Source: Methanobacteriota archaeon (lineage in GTDB: Archaea; Thermoplasmatota; Poseidoniia; Poseidoniales; Poseidoniaceae). From it: 11,873 nt of DNA. A program made the translations under genes and the position numbers. A model generated the notes under the pieces. It was given only the letters and a program-made list of their open reading frames with translations. It made no database searches and had not been told where the DNA came from. Numbering within the stretch: position 1 is the stretch's first letter; every line of letters begins with the position of its first letter. Shown here one piece after another: positions 6,941 to 11,873 of the stretch. The stretch is taken from the NCBI GenBank assembly GCA_002726845.1, contig PBSP01000009.1:5469-17341 (forward strand), in the 5' to 3' direction.

Positions 6941-7801
6941 ATGGGCAGAGTTCGTGATGCGGTCATCGTTGCTGCAGGATTGGGTACGCGCATGCTGCCG
7001 ACCAGCGCCTACATCCCAAAGGAGCTGTTACCGCTTGTTGATGTTCCAGTGTTGCATCATCTCATATTTGAAGCGAAAGAAGCAGGCTGTGATCGCATTC
7101 ATATCATCACTTCTCCAAGCAAAGATTTTACAACGCTTCAAAACGATCTTGCATCGGTTTATTCAATGTACGAGGATGGGGATGAACTTCTAAATCCTCT
7201 CGGAGGGACAGAGGTATTTTTCCATACACAGCATCAACAAAAAGGACTTGGCCATGCAATTATGATGGCAAAGGATGCGATACAAGGGCCGTTCCTTGTT
7301 CTCTTAGGAGATAACATTCTGACGTCAAATCATTCTACTTTATCAGAGTTCAAAGCCTCAGATGTATCCAAACAACTTGTGGAATTGTACAAGTTGCATG
7401 GTCACCCCTGTGCTTCGGTGTACAATGTCGGAATTGAGCGAGTGGCCAATTATGGTATCGTTTCATTGAATGAGGGTGAAATCGTTGCCCTCGTTGAGAA
7501 ACCCAATGAAGAAACAGCACCCTCAACCTTTGCATTGTGTGGACGCTACATCTATGGAGAGGATACGTTTGAACTCTTGGAGCAATATTCAGTGGAAGAA
7601 TTCGGAGAAATGCAATCCATTGAATTGCTGCATCATTGGATGCGTCAAGGAAAACTTCGAGCCCACATTCTGCCAAGCTCAGTAGCATGGTACGATTCAG
7701 GTTTGCCGTTGGAGTGGCTCAAATCGCAGGTCGATCATGCATTGCGAAGACCTGAATATGCTGAACAATTCAAACAGTGGCTTGATGAACGAATGAATTA
7801 A
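6941..7801 (+). CDS. galU: GalU-type UTP-glucose-1-phosphate uridylyltransferase family protein
   Basis: The family joins a nucleoside triphosphate to a sugar 1-phosphate, typically making UDP-glucose for envelope glycans and glycosylation. The 286-residue protein opens with the Rossmann-like signature AAGLGTRMLP (11-20), then IPKELLPLVDVPVLHH (25-40), where K27 follows the signature as in GalU. Further markers are KGLGHAI (101-107, uridine-binding region), LLGDNIL (121-127) with the metal-binding-type Asp124, VEKP (185-188), APSTFALCGRYIY (193-205) and YDSG (251-254), matching the late D-x-G metal-site position of GalU. Length is close to the 280-300 usual for GalU. LGDN in place of LPD and GEMQSIELL in place of GDEIQLTDAI depart from the bacterial consensus, so another sugar-nucleotide specificity, such as dTTP-linked, is possible. 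The stop overlaps that of the convergent RNase HI gene. Confidence 0.9.
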   Translation: MGRVRDAVIVAAGLGTRMLPTSAYIPKELLPLVDVPVLHHLIFEAKEAGCDRIHIITSPSKDFTTLQNDLASVYSMYEDGDELLNPLGGTEVFFHTQHQQKGLGHAIMMAKDAIQGPFLVLLGDNILTSNHSTLSEFKASDVSKQLVELYKLHGHPCASVYNVGIERVANYGIVSLNEGEIVALVEKPNEETAPSTFALCGRYIYGEDTFELLEQYSVEEFGEMQSIELLHHWMRQGKLRAHILPSSVAWYDSGLPLEWLKSQVDHALRRPEYAEQFKQWLDERMN

Positions 7802-8370
7802 TCCACTCCAGGTTTCCAAAACGAAAGAGGGAGAGGGCGCTCGCGTTTCATCGCTCTTTTTGCAAGATGGTCGGCTCGCTCATTCCAACGATGACCCCGA
7901 TGAGCTCGCACATGATCCCAGGAAAGCGTTCGACGCGATGCGACCTCATTCCAAACCGACTGGACACGCGCAGCAAGCTCTCTATTCGCTTTTGCTCGCC
8001 ATGCACCGGTAGCGATATTGCCTGCGTATTGACTGTCAAGGCGAATACGAACTGGGTCCATTTCCTCTTCGGTCAACAACCAGCGGAGAGCTGCGAAAAG
8101 TCCCGACAGCTCTGCCGTATTGTTTGAGCCAACCTCTGCTCCGATAAATTCCTCATCGTCTGAAGAAGTCTTGACAGGCCCAGATAGTTCTGTTATGATT
8201 TCACCGCTTCCTCGACCCAGTCCAGAATCACCTTGAACGACGACAACACCCCAGCCAGCAGAGGTTGAAGCATCCACATTCTGATTGCCATCACATGAAC
8301 CATCAACGTACAATGTGAGTCGAGTAGGTTCAGTCAATCTTTCACTCGCCCAACATGCTTCGATAAGCAT
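7798..8370 (-). CDS. rnhA: Ribonuclease HI family protein
   Basis: RNase HI cuts the RNA strand of RNA-DNA hybrids, with a two-metal carboxylate centre. All four acidic residues are visible when counted from ATG 8370: D23 in YVDGSC, E87 in NNTAEL, D112 in LDSQYA and D167 in NERADHLAKRA, plus the flexible-loop His (about H157) in RAHRGHRW. The distance from the first Asp to the Glu is 64 residues, against 38 in the E. coli enzyme; the extra is an acidic and Gly-rich insertion at about residues 47-77. The start is uncertain. ATG 8370 overlaps the end of gcvH by 29 bases, while TTG 8337 lies just after the gcvH stop and would place the first strand 5-8 residues from the N-terminus, which is more typical. 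A 3'-terminal place in the gcvH transcription unit is likely. A true type 1 enzyme is well supported. Confidence 0.92.
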   Translation of the reverse strand: MLIEACWASERLTEPTRLTLYVDGSCDGNQNVDASTSAGWGVVVVQGDSGLGRGSGEIITELSGPVKTSSDDEEFIGAEVGSNNTAELSGLFAALRWLLTEEEMDPVRIRLDSQYAGNIATGAWRAKANRELAARVQSVWNEVASRRTLSWDHVRAHRGHRWNERADHLAKRAMKRERPLPLSFWKPGVD

Positions 8371-8725
8371 CTGCAGACATAAGAGTCGAAACATCATCAG
8401 GGTTGCTGAGTTTCATTTTGACAATCCACCCTTCTCCATAAGGACTGGAGTTCATGAGTTCAGGAGTGTCTTCAAGATCCATATTGACCTCGACAATTTC
8501 TCCGGCCAGAGGAGCGAAAATTGGCGATGCAGACTTAACCGACTCAACAATAGCAAACTCACCCATGTCATCGAGCATCTCTCCACCTTCAGGTAGTTCG
8601 ATGTAAACAATATCCGTTAGTGCATCTTGTGCATGGTCCGTGATGCCGATGGTTGCGATATCACCATCCATTCGAATCCATTCGTGTTCTTTTGTGTAAA
8701 ACAATTCTGTAGGTATTTCACTCAC
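8342..8725 (-). CDS. gcvH: Glycine cleavage system H protein
   Basis: H protein carries the methylamine intermediate of glycine on a lipoyl arm between the P, T and L proteins of the glycine cleavage system; it is also a lipoate donor in some organisms. Taken from GTG 8725 the product has 127 residues, the usual length. The lipoylation site is K64 in VESVKSASPIFAP, matching the known lysine position (about 64-65). Family markers are FYTKEHEWIR near the start, TIGITDHAQDALTDIVYIELP, GEIVEVN and GEGWIVKMKL. The upstream TTG at 8755 was rejected because AGGTGGTGAG lies at the proper distance before GTG 8725. The gcvP, gcvT and lpd genes are not in the window. The stop lies inside the start region of the RNase HI gene, so the two are probably cotranscribed and possibly translationally coupled. 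Confidence 0.96.
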   Translation of the reverse strand: MSEIPTELFYTKEHEWIRMDGDIATIGITDHAQDALTDIVYIELPEGGEMLDDMGEFAIVESVKSASPIFAPLAGEIVEVNMDLEDTPELMNSSPYGEGWIVKMKLSNPDDVSTLMSADAYRSMLGE

Positions 8726-8728
8726 GCT

Positions 8729-8738
8729 CTCACCACCT
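8729..8738 (-). promoter_or_regulatory. Shine-Dalgarno deciding the GTG start of gcvH
   Basis: On the minus strand AGGTGGTGAG ends 3 bases before GTG 8725, with its AGGTG core 8 bases away. This places the start at the GTG, which agrees with the usual N-terminus of the family. Confidence 0.65.
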
Positions 8739-8784
8739 ATAGGCAAGCGGAGCAAGGGTATGAATCAACCGCTTCAAGCACATC

Positions 8785-9123
8785 TCATTCTGCCTCGTGA
8801 ATTTCGGTCTGTAAGACGTGCTGTTCAAGCGATGCCCAAGCCTTGCCCACGTTCTTTTCACGTTCGTTCTGATCAACATCGTTTTTCACGCGACGGGTCA
8901 TCTCTTCATCGGATTCGTCAGGGAATTGTCGACCTAAAGTGGTGCGCATAAATCCGATTCCAATTAGCAACAAGCCAATGAGAGGGAACATCCAACCAAG
9001 TTGTAAATCCATAGAATAACGTCCAGAATCTAGGCCAATAGCGAAAACAAGCATCAGACACATTCCAGTCCCGATGAGAATTTTTCTCGCCCTATCAGCA
9101 GGAGTCATCAAAAGTGCCTGCAT
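8785..9123 (-). CDS. Small membrane protein with two helices and a charged C-terminal tail
   Basis: The 112-residue protein begins with a short basic segment (PADRARK), then has two hydrophobic helices at about 14-31 and 42-60 separated by a short loop with DSGRYSMD. A hydrophilic tail follows (about 66-112), rich in Glu, Asp, Lys and Arg and likely helical. Basic residues before helix 1 and after helix 2 favour both ends in the cytoplasm. I recognise no family. The frame could start at TTG 9138, ATG 9123 or ATG 9108; ATG 9123 is chosen as the first ATG. It sits 25 bases downstream of the NTPase stop and 59 bases upstream of gcvH, so it probably belongs to the same transcript. Its role is not evident. 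Confidence 0.7.
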   Translation of the reverse strand: MQALLMTPADRARKILIGTGMCLMLVFAIGLDSGRYSMDLQLGWMFPLIGLLLIGIGFMRTTLGRQFPDESDEEMTRRVKNDVDQNEREKNVGKAWASLEQHVLQTEIHEAE

Positions 9124-9148
9124 GATGTGCGGTATCAAACCACCGTTA

Positions 9149-9727
9149 TCAGTACGTTTCTCGCATCAGTTTGTGAATCTTGTAAGGCAAAAGCGCCCGG
9201 TTAACTGGGGTGACTTCCAAAATTCGCCCATCATCGCGTCGACGTATGTCTTGCAACAAGGGATGGCGACTTTTCTTGTGGAGGGTCAAAAGCGTCGGCT
9301 TGTCGATTTCAAGTGCGTTTCTGACAGCATTGACAAAAGCTTCGGATTCAACTGCAAATTTCCCGATTTCATCAATAACGATTACCTCGCAATTCTCGAT
9401 TGCATGTTCAATTGCTGGAATTGCAACACGTTCCAATTCGGCTGTGTTGAGCCCATAACCAAGAACTCGCAGTCGCGAATCGATACTTTTGTGAGCGATC
9501 TCACCTTCCTCTCCTGTAACAAGGTTACGAACTTTATATCCCAACCGTTCCCCGTTTTCAAGAATCGGTTCCGTGCAAATACCGCCAATAATTTCTGTAT
9601 CTCCCAAATTTCGTGCAGACAATTCACGGACGCGCTCTTCTTTGAGCATTGAGAGGACTTTTTCCATGACGGCAGATTTCCCGCTTCGGGGCAGTCCCGT
9701 GATGCCAATTTTTGGATGAATGCCCAT
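9149..9727 (-). CDS. THEP1-family nucleoside-triphosphatase
   Basis: THEP1-type P-loop NTPases hydrolyse NTPs to NDPs with broad specificity in vitro; their cellular role is unclear. The 192-residue length is near the family norm of about 170-190. The Walker A motif is GLPRSGKS (11-18), and the Walker B with family-specific extension is VIVIDEIGKF (115-124). Between them is the characteristic block GGICTEPILENGERLGYKVRN (49-68 and onward), followed by TGEEG (71-75). After Walker B comes LLTLHKKSRHPLLQDI (146-161), corresponding to the family's 'hr' region, and a basic end. GGAGG at 9737-9741 (read on the minus strand) is about 9 bases before ATG 9727 and supports the start. It appears to be the first gene of a unit continuing into the small membrane protein, gcvH and RNase HI; no functional link among these is known to me. 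Confidence 0.9.
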   Translation of the reverse strand: MGIHPKIGITGLPRSGKSAVMEKVLSMLKEERVRELSARNLGDTEIIGGICTEPILENGERLGYKVRNLVTGEEGEIAHKSIDSRLRVLGYGLNTAELERVAIPAIEHAIENCEVIVIDEIGKFAVESEAFVNAVRNALEIDKPTLLTLHKKSRHPLLQDIRRRDDGRILEVTPVNRALLPYKIHKLMRETY

Positions 9728-9824
9728 TTCCTGAATCCTCCAATTGACAAATACTGTGTTTAACTATCACGGGTTTGAATATAAAATATCGTATTCAATG
9801 TATTGTGATGAAGCCATTCTTGAA
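9728..9824 (-). promoter_or_regulatory. Promoter region of the THEP1-gcvH-RNase HI unit
   Basis: This 97-base gap follows the methyltransferase stop. On the minus strand it holds the AT-rich stretch GATATTTTATATTC (9790 to 9777), a good archaeal TATA-like element. A start about 25 bases downstream, near 9757, would give a leader of about 30 bases containing the GGAGG Shine-Dalgarno (9741 to 9737). This suggests the downstream genes can be transcribed independently of the methyltransferase. It is inferred from base composition and spacing only. Confidence 0.5.
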
Positions 9825-11819
9825 TCAGTTGATGGCCTCTTCAACCGTCGTTTCAACCCCGAGTTGAAGCGGAAGCATTTCGAGTTCGTAATTGTTGACG
9901 TTGTTGTTGGCAGACCATGCCTTTGCCCAATCGTCCAAATCTCGTGCGTTGAGCTGCTTACACATCCATTCCAGCGCTTTTTGGAGATCGCCTTTTGTCG
10001 TTGTAAGGCGATTTAGAATCGCTTGGTTCATCTCAATATGGTTCACGCTGTTACCAAGAATGCAACCTTTGGGTATGACTGCCCAACGAAGCCTTCGCTC
10101 TTGGTGTGCGTTGACAATTGCTTGGCATGCTAGACGAGGCCCGTATGTTTGGACTTCGGTTTTTCCAGACCACATTGCCAATTGACGTTCACTGGCACGG
10201 GAGGGGATGTCTTTCCTGAATGCGGGATGGCGGATGTAGACATTGCCTGCCTCGTCTTCCGTGAAATGAACTCCACGTATGAACGGACGCGATGATTTTG
10301 TTTTGTCCCAACTTGATATGTTGCTTGAATGGGCAGTTTGATCGATTTCACCAACTCGGACTTTCACCGTCTGTTCTTGGGTTGCGAGCCAGTGTTCTCG
10401 ATCGCCAAGCCTTGGTAGTTGGGACATGTTATCAAGAATCTTGAGGATGTTTTTGCGTTCAATCTGATCTCGTGGAAGCCTCGGAACAGCCCAAGTGTTC
10501 CGTGCCCATTGGACCCATTGATCTCGATTAAGGGTAAACGATGGCACTCTGGACGAAAGCCCGTTACCGACACGTCGCAAATCGGATCTTGTAACTGGAC
10601 CTATGATATTGAGAGACGCGGTACCATTCGGGGTTGATGAAATTCCAAGAATAGCAACACCTTGAGTCATTCCAGGGAACAAGAGGTTGGCTTCTTCGAT
10701 CGCCCAAACTTCGTTCCAAGTGTGCTTTTCGACGAGCAACTTGCGCAGCGGGTGAGAGGATTGTTCACGAAGGAGGCTATCTGGAGCGACAATGCGCATC
10801 TTCCCTTCAGTTGAGAGGACTTGCATTCCTCGCTCAATGAACAATCGATACAAGTTCACATTTCCACGCATGGTTGAGAATCGAGGGCCGTCCTCATTTG
10901 CAATACTGCGGAGTTTTTCACTCAAATCTTTGCGTCGTTGCGATCCGTCTTCCATACCGCGAAATCGATCTTTGATTCGCAACCACGGCGGGTTGGAAAT
11001 GATTAGGCGCGGGTCCTCCATCCACGGCCAATCCTCTTGTAATGTATCGCAGCACACAACGTTTTGTTCGAGAATCTCTTCAGCGAGTGTTCGGGATAAT
11101 TTTCCTTCCTCGTCACCAGACAATGCAACGAGGTTGAGACGAATCGATTCAAGCAACAAGCGCTTTCGGGTTGACTGAACGACAAGTTCATCCACATCAA
11201 CTAGCTGAAAACCACGAAACAATCGCTCCGTATCTTCCTTACGTAATTCGGAACTTTGACCCTCAAACAACTCGCTGTGTTTTCGTAACATGCGAGCATG
11301 GAAAATACCTCCGCCACATGACATATCGGAGAATGGGAGAGGAATGCCGCTGCTGGTTCGTTGGTTGTTTTTTACAGCCCTCAACGCATCCTCATCAAGG
11401 GTAACTTCATCTTCGCTTGGTGGAAAATTGAGTTGCTTGATGTGTTTATGAAATCCAGGAGGAAGGTCTGCAAGATGCATGTTTGTTGTTTGCTTCTTGA
11501 CTTTTGGTTGGATGGTCGTCTCAAGCATTTCGGATGAAATAATAGAATCTGCCAGACGAGGTGGAGTAGGGTGCGCTCCGCGCGGTGAGCGACCGTCGGA
11601 TTCCGCATCGTGCCGTGCAAGCAGATGGTCGAGAACATGACCTGGGTCGGTCAAAAGGTTTGCAGGCAGTGTAGGCCACTCATCAGGTAAAAGAGCAGCA
11701 ATTGGTTGATGGGTTCGAAGAGAGTTTTCCCAAGCATCAAGCCACATTTCGATTTGTGTTTGTCTGTTGTCTAAGCATCGATCTAATCTTGCATACCAGC
11801 CGCTAACCCCGTTTTGCAT
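9825..11819 (-). CDS. Eco57I-like N6-adenine DNA methyltransferase, no nuclease domain seen
   Basis: The protein would transfer a methyl group from S-adenosylmethionine to adenine in a DNA site. Counted from ATG 11819 (664 residues), the gamma-class order is visible: a helical N-terminus of about 80 residues; motif X PTPPRLADSII (84-94); motif I SDMSCGGGIF (164-173), a variant of DPACGSGxF; motif II LVDVDE (206-211); catalytic motif IV SNPPW (275-279); a motif VI-like FIERGMQVL (327-335); and a motif VIII-like GMTQGVAILG (383-392). Residues from about 430 on resemble a target-recognition region, with Trp/Arg-rich stretches. I see no PD-(D/E)xK nuclease motif in the N-terminus, unlike type IIG fusions, so it is either a solitary methyltransferase or paired with a gene outside the window. 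TTG 11846, right after an in-frame stop, is an alternative start. The specificity cannot be read from the sequence. Confidence 0.88.
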   Translation of the reverse strand: MQNGVSGWYARLDRCLDNRQTQIEMWLDAWENSLRTHQPIAALLPDEWPTLPANLLTDPGHVLDHLLARHDAESDGRSPRGAHPTPPRLADSIISSEMLETTIQPKVKKQTTNMHLADLPPGFHKHIKQLNFPPSEDEVTLDEDALRAVKNNQRTSSGIPLPFSDMSCGGGIFHARMLRKHSELFEGQSSELRKEDTERLFRGFQLVDVDELVVQSTRKRLLLESIRLNLVALSGDEEGKLSRTLAEEILEQNVVCCDTLQEDWPWMEDPRLIISNPPWLRIKDRFRGMEDGSQRRKDLSEKLRSIANEDGPRFSTMRGNVNLYRLFIERGMQVLSTEGKMRIVAPDSLLREQSSHPLRKLLVEKHTWNEVWAIEEANLLFPGMTQGVAILGISSTPNGTASLNIIGPVTRSDLRRVGNGLSSRVPSFTLNRDQWVQWARNTWAVPRLPRDQIERKNILKILDNMSQLPRLGDREHWLATQEQTVKVRVGEIDQTAHSSNISSWDKTKSSRPFIRGVHFTEDEAGNVYIRHPAFRKDIPSRASERQLAMWSGKTEVQTYGPRLACQAIVNAHQERRLRWAVIPKGCILGNSVNHIEMNQAILNRLTTTKGDLQKALEWMCKQLNARDLDDWAKAWSANNNVNNYELEMLPLQLGVETTVEEAIN

Positions 11820-11873
11820 AGTCCGCCCCAACCAGTGGGTATTCAATCATGGTTTGAATGTGCCTGTTGAAAT

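Noticed and set aside
8726..8755. TTG 8755 as the gcvH start
   Set aside because: It adds 10 residues absent from typical H proteins, and the Shine-Dalgarno at 8729-8738 lies downstream of it and points to GTG 8725.
9382..9750. 122-codon minus-strand frame over the start of the NTPase gene
   Set aside because: It is an out-of-frame shadow; the THEP1 motifs, Walker A and B, are all in the frame starting at 9727.
1..11873. Possible CRISPR array, tRNA/rRNA gene or insertion sequence
   Set aside because: No regularly spaced direct repeats, cloverleaf-like segments, rRNA-like stretches, transposase frames or flanking inverted repeats were seen; almost all bases are coding.

Overview
The window looks like a piece of an archaeal chromosome of moderate GC content. 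The strongest evidence is a complete transcription factor B (TFB) gene at 1989-2915, with AT-rich TATA-like elements upstream of genes. The gene mix (aconitase-family dehydratase, glycine cleavage H protein, GalU-type nucleotidyltransferase, THEP1-type NTPase, a secreted anchored surface protein) and the tight packing would suit a heterotrophic euryarchaeon such as Marine Group II/Poseidoniales. That placement is an inference from general features, not a database result.

Layout. From 1 to 1850 on the minus strand lies a 3'-truncated aconitase/isopropylmalate-dehydratase-family gene with its swivel domain at the N-terminus. It diverges from tfb across a 138-base spacer that carries one TATA-like element readable in both directions. 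On the plus strand, tfb (1989-2915), a HEAT-like repeat protein (2933-4411) and a large signal-peptide-bearing, C-terminally anchored surface protein (about 4443-6476) form a compact same-strand run. The surface protein meets a small four-helix membrane protein (6478-6888, minus) tail to tail with one base between stops. A galU-like gene (6941-7801, plus) starts 52 bases from that membrane gene and collides at its 3' end with a minus-strand RNase HI gene; the two stop codons overlap in a shared TTAA.

From 9727 down to 7798 the minus strand carries a probable four-gene transcription unit: THEP1-like NTPase, a two-helix membrane protein with a charged tail, glycine cleavage H protein (gcvH), and RNase HI overlapping the end of gcvH. 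A TATA-like element and a strong Shine-Dalgarno precede the NTPase. Upstream, on the same strand, is an Eco57I-like N6-adenine DNA methyltransferase (9825-11819) with no visible nuclease domain.

Most genes are housekeeping. The less ordinary points are the swivel-first dehydratase architecture, the five-Trp-motif surface protein, the unrecognised HEAT-like gene directly behind tfb, and the apparently nuclease-less methyltransferase with a variant SAM-binding motif. I saw no CRISPR array, tRNA, rRNA, insertion sequence or clear defence island, and nothing that convincingly forms a new system.
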